Assembly (NCBI GenBank): GCA_022842305.1
Contig: JALHPY010000005.1
Coordinates: forward strand, 1 to 64,000
Direction: 5' to 3'
Length of the DNA stretch: 64,000 bases
Source of the DNA: Rubrivivax sp.
GTDB lineage: Bacteria > Pseudomonadota > Gammaproteobacteria > Burkholderiales > Burkholderiaceae_C
Position numbers and translations under genes: made by a program. How positions within the stretch are numbered: position 1 is the stretch's first letter; every line of letters starts with the position of its first letter. Of the stretch, positions 45,923 through 53,531 are shown one piece after another. The notes below the pieces were generated by a model. That model made no database searches. It was not told where the DNA came from and was given only the letters and a program-made list of their open reading frames with translations.

Positions 45923-46399
45923 ATGCCGAAGAACCGCACGCTGGTCTGGATCGCCGCCGGCACCTTGAGCTTGGGCGCGGGCCTGAGCGTGGCGCTGGTC
46001 ACCCTGTCAACGCCGCTGGCGCCGCAGATCAGCGACCGGGCCACGGGGTCCCCAGGCGTGAACGGCGTGAGTGGCACCGACGCCGTGCAGACCGCACTGC
46101 GGGCCGGCAAGCCCACGTTGGTCGAGTTCGGCGCCAACGCGTGTGCAGCCTGCCGCGAGATGAAGCTCATCCTCAAAGACTTGCGGCAGACCGACGGCGA
46201 GCGCATCACCATCGTCGAGGTCGACCTGATGGCCCGGAAAGAGGCCGACTACATCTGGCGCTACCGCATCCAGCTCATGCCCACGCAGGTGTTCTTCGAC
46301 GCGCAGGGCCGCGAGACCAGCCGTCACATGGGCAAGATCTCGGCCGAGGACATCCTGGCTCGCCTGCAGGTCCCGGCCTGGACAGGTGGCCCGCAATGA
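45923..46399 (+). CDS. Membrane-anchored thioredoxin-like protein
   Basis: A 158-residue protein with an N-terminal anchor or signal (LVWIAAGTLSLGAGLSVALVTL) and a thioredoxin domain. The active-site pair is Cys74-AA-Cys77 (ANACAACREM) and the cis-Pro loop is RIQLMPTQVFFD. It lies on the periplasmic side if the anchor orientation is typical. Its stop overlaps the start of the CcdA-like gene (ATGA), so the pair likely passes electrons from cytoplasmic thioredoxin via CcdA to this protein. Confidence 0.85.
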   Translation: MPKNRTLVWIAAGTLSLGAGLSVALVTLSTPLAPQISDRATGSPGVNGVSGTDAVQTALRAGKPTLVEFGANACAACREMKLILKDLRQTDGERITIVEVDLMARKEADYIWRYRIQLMPTQVFFDAQGRETSRHMGKISAEDILARLQVPAWTGGPQ

Positions 46400-47097
46400 C
46401 CGGCGCCGAGGGCCTGGTGGCTGCCTTCGTGGGCGGCGTGCTGACCTCCGCCTCACCCTGCGTGCTGGCCGCCGTGCCCGTGGCCGTGGGCTACGTGGGG
46501 GGGCAGGCCGTCACGCCGCGTCGCGCCGGGTTCCTGGCCCTGGCCTTCGTGGCCGGCATGAACATCGCGCTGCTGGCCATGGGCCTGCTGGCCGCGCGTC
46601 TGGGGTTGCTGCTGGGTGCGCTGCCGGGGCCGTGGTCGGTGGCGGTGGGCGTGCTCGTCATCGTCGCGGCGCTGTGGTTGTGGCGTTCGCAGGCGGCGGT
46701 CTGCGGCATCCGGCTGCCGGCGGCCCTGCAGCAGCGCCTGGCCAGGGCCGGCGTCTGGGGCGCCCTGGTGCTGGGGGCCTTGATCGGCACCGTGATGAGC
46801 CCCTGCGCCACGCCGGCATTGGCCGCGGCGCTGGCGCTGGCGGGCTCTGGCAGTGCCTTCGGCGCTTCGATGTGGTGGGGCGCAGCGCTGCTGCTGGCCT
46901 ATGGCATCGGACACAGCGCCCTGCTGCTGGTGGCCGGCGCCATGCCGGGTGCGGCCACGGCCCTGATGCAGCGCTTTGCCTCGGCGCAGCCCTGGCTGCC
47001 GGGCCGGCGTGTCTTTGCCGCGCTGCTGGCCGTGGCCGGGCTGTGGTGGGTGGCGCAGGGTCTGGTGCCCGAATGGACCGCCGCGCTGACGGCATGA
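46396..47097 (+). CDS. CcdA/DsbD-type thiol-disulfide transporter
   Basis: A 233-residue membrane protein with about six helices and the two conserved Cys of the DsbD-beta/CcdA family: Cys22 (LTSASPCVLAAVP) and about Cys137 (GTVMSPCATPALA). It carries reducing equivalents across the inner membrane. Translationally coupled to the membrane-anchored thioredoxin upstream (ATGA overlap), which is its probable partner. Confidence 0.88.
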   Translation: MTGAEGLVAAFVGGVLTSASPCVLAAVPVAVGYVGGQAVTPRRAGFLALAFVAGMNIALLAMGLLAARLGLLLGALPGPWSVAVGVLVIVAALWLWRSQAAVCGIRLPAALQQRLARAGVWGALVLGALIGTVMSPCATPALAAALALAGSGSAFGASMWWGAALLLAYGIGHSALLLVAGAMPGAATALMQRFASAQPWLPGRRVFAALLAVAGLWWVAQGLVPEWTAALTA

Positions 47098-47146
47098 CAG
47101 TTGGTGACGCGGCCCTGGCTACGCATGGGCTGAGAATGCCCCTGCC

Positions 47147-48058
47147 ATGAGCGCCGGTCACGACCACAGCCACACCCCCGCGAACTTCAACGCGGCCTTC
47201 GGCATCGGCATCGCGCTGAACCTGGCCTTCGTCGCCATCGAGGCCTTCTACGGCTGGAAGGTCAACTCGCTGGCGTTGCTGGCGGATGCCGGCCACAACC
47301 TCAGCGACGTCATCGGCCTGGTGCTGGCCTGGGGCGGCGCCCTGGCCGGCCGGCTGCGCCCCGACGCGCGCCACACCTACGGCTGGAAGCGCGCCAGCAT
47401 CCTGGCCGCCTTCATCAACGCGCTGCTGCTGCTGGTGGCCATGGGCTCGCTGGCCTGGGAAGCGCTGCACCGGCTGCATTCTCCGCAGGCCATCGAAGGC
47501 GTGACCATCATGGTGGTGGCCGGCATCGGCATCTTCGTCAACACCGCCACGGCGCTGCTCTTCATGCGCGGCAGCCGGTCAGACCTGAACATCCGCGGCG
47601 CCTTCCTGCACATGGCGGCCGACGCGCTGGTCTCGGCCGGCGTGGTGGTGGCCGGCGGCCTGGCGCTGTGGTTTGGATGGACCTGGCTCGATCCGGTGGT
47701 CAGCCTGCTCATCGCTGCCGTCATCGTGGTCGGCACCTGGAGCCTGTTCAGGCAGTCGCTGCACCTGCTGTTCGACGGCGTGCCCGACAGTGTGGACCTG
47801 CCCGCGGTGCAGGCACTGCTGGCCGGCCTGCCGGGCGTGGCGCAGGTGACCGACCTGCACGTGTGGGCCATGGGCACCCGCGAGACCGCGCTCACCGCGC
47901 ACCTGGTGATGCCTGGGGGCGGCGGTGACGACGACTTCCTGCGCCATGCCACCGACGAACTGCACCAGCACTTCGAGATCCGCCACGTGACGCTGCAGAT
48001 CACGCGCGTGCCGCTGGGCAACGGCTGCGCGCCGGTGGCCACCGTCGGACGCAGTTAA
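47147..48058 (+). CDS. Cation diffusion facilitator (CzcD/ZitB-like)
   Basis: A 303-residue CDF exporter. Six helices, a His-rich N-terminus (HDHSH), the metal-site residues in LLADAGHNLSDVIG (helix 2) and FLHMAADALVSAG (helix 5), both HxxxD, and a cytoplasmic C-terminal domain (DLHVWAMG, LHQHFEIRHVTLQI) are typical of Zn2+/Cd2+/Co2+ exporters that use the proton gradient. It ends the permease-thioredoxin-rhodanese gene run, 50 bp after the CcdA-like gene. Confidence 0.92.
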   Translation: MSAGHDHSHTPANFNAAFGIGIALNLAFVAIEAFYGWKVNSLALLADAGHNLSDVIGLVLAWGGALAGRLRPDARHTYGWKRASILAAFINALLLLVAMGSLAWEALHRLHSPQAIEGVTIMVVAGIGIFVNTATALLFMRGSRSDLNIRGAFLHMAADALVSAGVVVAGGLALWFGWTWLDPVVSLLIAAVIVVGTWSLFRQSLHLLFDGVPDSVDLPAVQALLAGLPGVAQVTDLHVWAMGTRETALTAHLVMPGGGGDDDFLRHATDELHQHFEIRHVTLQITRVPLGNGCAPVATVGRS

Positions 48059-48092
48059 GATTCTTTGGCTGCATCGAGCAGAGGGATGCACC

Positions 48093-48353
48093 TTGAAACT
48101 CGCCTTGATCTTCACCGGCCTGGCCTTGTGCAGCACGCAGGCCGCGGCCCAGGCTGTGGCCGCCAAGGGACCTGCGCCAGCCGCCAGCGCGCCCCGCGCA
48201 GCGGCCCAGCAGGCAGGCGTGGAGCGTCTGAAGGGCCACGACCCGGCACAGCGCCAGAAGCGCGCCTTGCTCGACAAGCCGCAGCCGCTGACATCGTCAC
48301 GCTCCGAAGCCACGCCAGGTTTCCCGGCCCTGGGTCTTTGCGACGGCTCGTAG
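48093..48353 (+). CDS. Small secreted protein with TTG start
   Basis: An 86-residue ORF beginning at a TTG (48093) with a ribosome site (gaggga, 6 bp before it). It encodes a signal peptide (LALIFTGLALCSTQAAAQA) and a short Ala/Pro/Gln-rich chain with no recognised domain. Convergent with arxR. The clear signal sequence supports a real gene, but no homologue is recognised. Confidence 0.5.
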   Translation: MKLALIFTGLALCSTQAAAQAVAAKGPAPAASAPRAAAQQAGVERLKGHDPAQRQKRALLDKPQPLTSSRSEATPGFPALGLCDGS

Positions 48354-48402
48354 CCGCAGGCGGTGCCACCCCGGGGCGCCCATGGCGGGCCGCGGACCCG
48401 GC

Positions 48403-49758
48403 CTATTCGGCCTCCTGCCCCTTTGACGGGATCTGCAGCCGTTTCATCTTCTCCCACAGGTTCTTGCGGCTGATGCCCAGGTAGGCCGCGGTCTGCGCGA
48501 TCTGACCCTGGCAGCGCTGCAGCGCCTGCTGGATGTAGCCGCGTTCGCATTCGCGGATGTACTGGTCCAGCGTGCCGGCGGCCTGGGCCTGTGCCAGTTC
48601 GCCTTGCGGCCAGTTGTCGAACAAGGCATCGGGCTCGATGGCGGCGGCACCGCTCAGGATGCAGGCGCGTTCGATGCTGTGGCGCAGCTCGCGCAGGTTG
48701 CCGGGCCAGGGGTAGACCTGCAGCGCATGCTCGGCCTCGGCCGAGAGCGTGCGCCGTTCGCCGCCGTGCGCCACCGTGAACTCATCGAGGAACTGGCGCG
48801 CGAACCAGGCGATGTCCTGCGGCCGCTCGCGCAGCAGCGGGATGCGCAGGTGGATGACGTTGATGCGGTAGTACAGGTCTTCGCGAAACGTGCCGGCCTC
48901 GACGCGTGCGCGCAGGTCCTGGTTGGTGGCGCAGATCAGGCGCGCTTCCACCGCGATCGGTGCCTCGCCGCCCACGCGCACGATGCGCCGCTCCTGGATG
49001 GCGCGCAGCAGCTTCACCTGCATGGCCAGCGGCATGTCGCCGATCTCGTCCAGGAACAGCGTGCCGCCCTGGGCCTGCTCGAACACGCCCTTGCGCTGCT
49101 TGATGGCCCCGGTGAAGGCGCCCTTCTCGTGGCCGAACAGCTCGGCCTCGATCAGCGTCTCGGTGATGGCACCGCAGTTCACCGCCACGAAGGGCTGCTC
49201 CTGCCCCTTGGCGGCCAGGCCGTGCAGCTGCAGCGCCACGCGCTCCTTGCCCACGCCCGATTCGCCGGTGATCAGCACCGTGGCGGCATGCTCGGCCAGG
49301 CGCGGCAGCATGGCCGTGATCTTCTGCATGGCCGGCGACACGCCCAGCTGCAGGCCTTGCGCGCAGCGGCCACCCGGCGTGCGGTTGCGGCACAGCTGGC
49401 GCACCTTGAGCACCAGCTCGTCCAGGTCGAAGGGCTTGGTGATGTAGTCGGCGGCGCCGGCCTTCAGCAGCGCCACCGCGCGCTCGATCGAGCCCTGGCC
49501 GGTGATGAAGATGAAGGGCGGCAGCTCCAGCCCGGCGTCGTGCAGGCGCGCGTACAGCACCTCGCCGCTGAAGTCGGGCAGGCGGATGTCGCTGATCACC
49601 ACGTCGTAGCCCTTGCGCACTATGGCGCGGTGGGCCTCGGTGGCGCTGCGGTGCCAGTCGAGGTCGAAGTCCTCGAGCCGGAAGCGGTCGACCAGCGACT
49701 CGCCCATGATCTCGTCGTCTTCAACCAGACACAAGCGCGCTTTGGACTTGGGGTTCAT
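48403..49758 (-). CDS. arxR: Sigma-54-dependent response regulator ArxR
   Basis: A 451-residue NtrC-type activator. Receiver with phospho-Asp57 (VVISDIRLP); AAA+ domain with Walker A GESGVGKE, the sigma-54 contact loop GAFTGA within ELFGHEKGAFTGAIKQ, and Walker B TLFLDEIGD; C-terminal Fis-type HTH (AQTAAYLGISRKNLWEKMKR). Its gene overlaps the arxS 3' end by 38 bp. In known arx loci arxXSR lies divergently next to arxB2AB1CD, as here, so it most likely switches on the arxB2 promoter when ArxS is activated. Confidence 0.92.
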   Translation of the reverse strand: MNPKSKARLCLVEDDEIMGESLVDRFRLEDFDLDWHRSATEAHRAIVRKGYDVVISDIRLPDFSGEVLYARLHDAGLELPPFIFITGQGSIERAVALLKAGAADYITKPFDLDELVLKVRQLCRNRTPGGRCAQGLQLGVSPAMQKITAMLPRLAEHAATVLITGESGVGKERVALQLHGLAAKGQEQPFVAVNCGAITETLIEAELFGHEKGAFTGAIKQRKGVFEQAQGGTLFLDEIGDMPLAMQVKLLRAIQERRIVRVGGEAPIAVEARLICATNQDLRARVEAGTFREDLYYRINVIHLRIPLLRERPQDIAWFARQFLDEFTVAHGGERRTLSAEAEHALQVYPWPGNLRELRHSIERACILSGAAAIEPDALFDNWPQGELAQAQAAGTLDQYIRECERGYIQQALQRCQGQIAQTAAYLGISRKNLWEKMKRLQIPSKGQEAE

Positions 49759-51211
49759 CGCTTCTCTTCAGGGGCAGTTCGACGCTGAACACGGTGTGTC
49801 CGGGTTCGCTGCTGGCGCGGATGCTGCCGCCCAGCTGTTGCACGATCTGGTAGGTGACCCACAGGCCCAGGCCGTGGCCTTCGCGGCTGAGCAGCGAGAA
49901 GGGCTCGAACAGGTACTGCAGCTTGTCGGCGGGGATGTGCTCGCCCTCGTTGCTGACCACGATGCTCAGGCGCTGATCCTGCAACGCCGTGTGGCATTGC
50001 ACCCGGCCGCCCTGGCCCACGGCGTGTACCGCGTTGAGCAGCAGGTTGATGAGGATCTGCCGCGTCGGCGTGGACGGCAGCGGCAGCGGCGCGTCTATGC
50101 CGTTGTGCCAGTTCAGCTGCACCGCCTTGGCCTGCGCATCGGCCAGCACCAGCGTGCGCGTGTCCTCGACGTCCTGGTGGGTGAGGGCGTGGCTTTCGAC
50201 GCGCGCCTCGACCAGCAGTGCGGCCACGGTCTCGCGGATCTGGTGCAGGCCGCGCTCGATCAGCGACATCGTTCGGGTGCTCAGCGGGTCGCTGCTGCCA
50301 TGGCGCTTGAAGGTGCTGATGGCATTGAGCATGCCGCCCAGCGGATTGTTGATCTCGTGCGCGATGCCGGCGGTCAGGCGGCCGATGGCGGCCAGGCGGT
50401 CCGACGCGATCATCTGCCGCTCGAGCACCTCCTTTTCGCGCAGCCCGGCCAGCATGCGCTGGAACTCCAGCCCCAGGCGGCCGATCTCGTCGCGGCCGCG
50501 GTAGCGGGGCACGTAGTCCAGCTTGCCCGGCAACCGCGGGCCGACCTGGCCCATGGCGCCGGCCAGGTCTACCAGCGGCTGCGCGACGAGCCGCCCGAAC
50601 CACCAGCCGGCGGGCAGCAGCAGCGCCAGCACGCCGGCCGTGACCAGGGCCGCGCGCTGCGCCAGCGCGATGAAGCGCGGCTTGAACACCGCGCCTGAGT
50701 AGCCCATCACCAGCGTGCCCAGTTCGACCCCGTCGGACAGGATGGGCAGCACGATGTACAGCTTGCCCGAGGCCCCCGCCACCAGGGCGGTCGGCTCACC
50801 ACCGTGCGCGTCGGCCACGGCCTTCTGCACGCTGGCGTAGTCGGGGTCTATGCGAGCCGGGTCGGCCAGCATGGGGTATTCGGTGGGCCGGGTCGAGACA
50901 TAGATCATGTGCTCGGCATCCAGCAGCATCACCACCTCGGCCGCCTGCGCTGCGGCATCGCCGCCGGCGCTGTGGTACGGCGCGCTGATGATCTCGTAGG
51001 CGCGCCAGGCGTCGTCGTGCACGATGGGTTCGACCAGCGTCTTGGCCAGCACGCGGGCCACGCCCGCCGAATGCCCGATCAGGTCGCGCCGCAGTTCGTC
51101 GCGCTCGCTCAGCACCAGCGCCGCCGTCAGCAGCACGGCCGTGATGAGCACCAGCAGCGTGATGCGCAGCGGCGTCTTGTAGACGAGGCTGAGGTCGCGC
51201 AGCCAGTTCAC
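49721..51211 (-). CDS. arxS: Sensor histidine kinase ArxS
   Basis: A 496-residue membrane kinase starting at a GTG (51211) that overlaps the arxX stop (GTGA). Two helices (about residues 14-34 and 188-206) bracket a periplasmic sensor of ~150 residues; then a HAMP-like linker, HisKA with phospho-His285 (IAHEINNPLGGML), and a HATPase domain (GHGLGLWVTYQIVQQLGG). The sensor part has no Cys, so arsenite is more likely sensed through ArxX. Confidence 0.92.
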   Translation of the reverse strand: MNWLRDLSLVYKTPLRITLLVLITAVLLTAALVLSERDELRRDLIGHSAGVARVLAKTLVEPIVHDDAWRAYEIISAPYHSAGGDAAAQAAEVVMLLDAEHMIYVSTRPTEYPMLADPARIDPDYASVQKAVADAHGGEPTALVAGASGKLYIVLPILSDGVELGTLVMGYSGAVFKPRFIALAQRAALVTAGVLALLLPAGWWFGRLVAQPLVDLAGAMGQVGPRLPGKLDYVPRYRGRDEIGRLGLEFQRMLAGLREKEVLERQMIASDRLAAIGRLTAGIAHEINNPLGGMLNAISTFKRHGSSDPLSTRTMSLIERGLHQIRETVAALLVEARVESHALTHQDVEDTRTLVLADAQAKAVQLNWHNGIDAPLPLPSTPTRQILINLLLNAVHAVGQGGRVQCHTALQDQRLSIVVSNEGEHIPADKLQYLFEPFSLLSREGHGLGLWVTYQIVQQLGGSIRASSEPGHTVFSVELPLKRSDEPQVQSALVSG

Positions 51212-52065
51212 GCGCCATCCACCAGGCGCGACATCGCCTGCACCCCGTCGTACAGCGCCGGGCTGCCGGCCGTGAAGCCATCGATGTTGAGTCGCCCCAG
51301 CAGCGCCCGGCCTTCGGCATCGGCGCCCATGCCCATCAGCACCGACTGCATGGCCGCGAAGTCGCCGCCGCTGACGCCCGTGCGCGCCACGAAGGGCGGA
51401 AAGCCGAAGGGCGGCGACTGCTCGGCGATGCGCGTGCGCGCGGTCAGCTCGGGGTGCAACTGGGCCAGCGTGTCCCACACATAGCCGTCCACCGCGCCGC
51501 CCTGGGCCAGGCCCACGCCCACCGCGTCGACCACCTTGCGGTGGCCCCAGGTGAAGAAGCTGCGCGCAAAGAAGGCGGTGGGTGACTCGCGCAGGCGCAT
51601 CAGCGAATGCACCGGGAACAGCCAGCCGGAGTTGGAGTCGGGGTCGGAGAACGCGAAGACCTTGGCACGCAGGTCGAGGATGGAACTTCTGACCTTGTCG
51701 CCTGCCGGCACGATCAGGTACGAGCGGTACAGCGGCTCGCCGCGGTACAGCGGCACCGCCAGCAGCTTCATGCTGCGGCGGTTGCGCACGAAGGGGTAGC
51801 CGCAGAGCCAGGCAAAGTCCAGCTGCCCCTGCTGCAGCAGCGCCACCACGTCGCGGTAGCTGCCGCGCTGCACAAACTGCACCGGCCGCTGCAGGCGCTG
51901 CTGCAGGTAGCTGCGCCAGAGGTTGACGAAGGCCACCTGGTTGTCCAGGAACACTGGCGTCAGCCCCACGCGCAGCGGCGCCACCGGGTCATCGGCACGC
52001 ACGTTGGCAGACCACGACAAGGGCAGCGTGCTGGCCAGGAAGGCTCTTCGGGTGGGCAGGCTCAT
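51208..52065 (-). CDS. arxX: Periplasmic arsenite-sensing binding protein ArxX
   Basis: A 285-residue protein of the phosphonate/phosphate-binding (PhnD-like) family, with a Tat-type signal (TRRAFLAST). The start at 52065 gives this signal; an upstream ATG at 52137 lacks one. Only one Cys occurs in the whole chain (Cys88, FAWLCGYPFV), in a position similar to the Cys of AioX that binds As(III) in aerobic arsenite-oxidase regulation. It should bind arsenite and signal to ArxS. First gene of the regulatory operon. Confidence 0.9.
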   Translation of the reverse strand: MSLPTRRAFLASTLPLSWSANVRADDPVAPLRVGLTPVFLDNQVAFVNLWRSYLQQRLQRPVQFVQRGSYRDVVALLQQGQLDFAWLCGYPFVRNRRSMKLLAVPLYRGEPLYRSYLIVPAGDKVRSSILDLRAKVFAFSDPDSNSGWLFPVHSLMRLRESPTAFFARSFFTWGHRKVVDAVGVGLAQGGAVDGYVWDTLAQLHPELTARTRIAEQSPPFGFPPFVARTGVSGGDFAAMQSVLMGMGADAEGRALLGRLNIDGFTAGSPALYDGVQAMSRLVDGA

Positions 52066-52184
52066 CGCGGGGGCCGGGCGGCCGCAGGGCTTTCGCCCGG
52101 TGCCTGAAATTCTAGAAGTCGACCCCGGCACGCGCACTGCGCAACGACCCTCGGATGACGGCGCTGCGCAGCCTACGGCGTGAT

Positions 52185-52234
52185 GTCACCGTTCGGTAAC
52201 CGGTTGCGCCGCAGCAAAGTTACGGCTGCGTAAC
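52185..52234. promoter_or_regulatory. Two 16 bp inverted repeats, candidate ArxR binding sites
   Basis: Site 1, 52185-52200, GTCACC-gttc-GGTAAC; site 2, 52219-52234, GTTACG-gctg-CGTAAC (perfect). Both fit GTTAC-S-N4-S-GTAAC with one mismatch in site 1. Centres are 34 bp apart, about three helical turns. They lie about 70 and 100 bp upstream of the expected arxB2 start of transcription, where enhancer sites of sigma-54 activators usually lie. Confidence 0.5.
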
Positions 52235-52269
52235 CCCTCACCGACAGGTCTGCCCGTACTGCCCAGGTG

Positions 52270-52283
52270 GGCTAAGGGATTGC
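52270..52283 (+). promoter_or_regulatory. Candidate sigma-54 (-24/-12) promoter of arxB2
   Basis: GGC (52270-52272), a 7 bp spacer and TTGC (52280-52283) match the GGC-N7-TTGC core of sigma-54 promoters. Transcription would start near 52295, leaving a leader of about 23 bases before the arxB2 ATG at 52318. Fits with ArxR being a sigma-54 activator. Confidence 0.5.
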
Positions 52284-52317
52284 CCCAGATGGCCTGCTTC
52301 CTGCGGATAGACAGGGC

Positions 52318-53490
52318 ATGGCCCAGCCCGCGACCCTCAGCACCCACGATGCCCCGGCAACGTCGGCAGCGGCGCGGGGCGCGCGCTTCGAAGCGCTGGC
52401 CCCGCGTGCCGCAGTGTCCATCCGGCGCAGCGCCTGCCTGCGGCTGCGCCTGGCCTCGGCCACCTGTGGCGCCTGCGCGGACGTGTGCCCCACGCAGGCC
52501 CTGAGCGCCGGAGAGCAGCAGTTCGAGCTGAGCGGCAACTGCACCGGCTGCGGCCGCTGCCAGACGGTCTGCCCGAGTTCGGCGCTGGCGGTGGAAGGCT
52601 TCGACGACGCCCCGGTCACGGCCGCGCCGGGCGCGTTGACGATCGAGTGCTGGCGCACCCCCGCAGGCAGCGGCATGCTGCGCCTGCCCTGCCTGGGCGG
52701 CCTGACCGCGGCGCGGCTGCTGAGCCTGTGCGCCGCCAACCCCGAGACCCGCGTGCAGCTGGTCGACCGCGGCTGGTGCGGCGCCTGCGCCAGCGGCGGC
52801 AGCGGCACACACCCGGCACGCGCCGTGGTCGAGCGCGCAGCCGCCTGGCTGGCCGAAGCCGGTGTGCCCGCTGCGCTGCGACCCGCCTTCGTGGCACCGG
52901 CCACGGCAGGCCCCGCCACCGCTGCCATGGACCCCATGCAGCAGCAAGGCCGCGCCCGGCGCGGCTTCTTCGCTGCGCTGGCACAACCGGTGCGCGCGCC
53001 GCAGCCCAGTGTTTGCCTGCCCGCGCACAGCGAAGCCGCGAGCCAGCGCCAGCAAGGCCTGGCGGCGCTGCAAGCCCTGGTGGCGCGGCATGGCGGGCGC
53101 ATGCCGGCCGCGCTGTACCCCCGCCTGCAGGCCGGCCCGTCCTGCCAGGGCCACCGCGTGTGCGCTGCCGCCTGCCCCACCGGTGCCCTGGTGCGTTGGC
53201 GCGACGACGCCCACCAGCGCATGGGCATAGCCTTTGACAACGAGCACTGCATCGCCTGCGGCCACTGCGTCGAAGTCTGCCCCGAGCAGGCGCTTCAGCT
53301 GCAGCTGGGCGGTGGCGCCGCCGGCGCAGGCCGCCGCGCGCTCAGCACTTTCGAGCAACGCGCCTGCCCCGACTGCGGCACGCGCTTCGCATCCCGTGCA
53401 GAAGAAGAACACACGCAGTGCCCGCGCTGCCGCAAGTCGGCCGTGCTGGCGCGCTCTGCATTCCAGACCTTGTTCGGCGCAAGAACCTAA
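52318..53490 (+). CDS. arxB2: Iron-sulfur protein ArxB2 of the arsenite oxidase locus
   Basis: A 390-residue cytoplasmic ferredoxin-type protein. Cys sets: 40-x9-50-x2-53-x3-57 (CGACADVCP), 75-x2-78-x2-81-x3-85 (CTGCGRCQTVCP), a later CIACGHCVEVCP set with a preceding CAAACP, and a C-terminal zinc-ribbon-like pair CPDC ... CPRC. It holds several [4Fe-4S] clusters. The homologous gene opens known arx operons; its exact job (electron transfer or maturation) is not established. Confidence 0.88.
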   Translation: MAQPATLSTHDAPATSAAARGARFEALAPRAAVSIRRSACLRLRLASATCGACADVCPTQALSAGEQQFELSGNCTGCGRCQTVCPSSALAVEGFDDAPVTAAPGALTIECWRTPAGSGMLRLPCLGGLTAARLLSLCAANPETRVQLVDRGWCGACASGGSGTHPARAVVERAAAWLAEAGVPAALRPAFVAPATAGPATAAMDPMQQQGRARRGFFAALAQPVRAPQPSVCLPAHSEAASQRQQGLAALQALVARHGGRMPAALYPRLQAGPSCQGHRVCAAACPTGALVRWRDDAHQRMGIAFDNEHCIACGHCVEVCPEQALQLQLGGGAAGAGRRALSTFEQRACPDCGTRFASRAEEEHTQCPRCRKSAVLARSAFQTLFGART

Positions 53491-53531
53491 AGCCCGGGGA
53501 CCGGGCCGATACCACCCCAAGAGGAGCATCG

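Noticed and set aside
52291-52304. A second GG-N10-GC match upstream of arxB2
   Set aside because: It lacks the TTGC core and would start transcription at about 52316, leaving no room for a ribosome site before the ATG at 52318.
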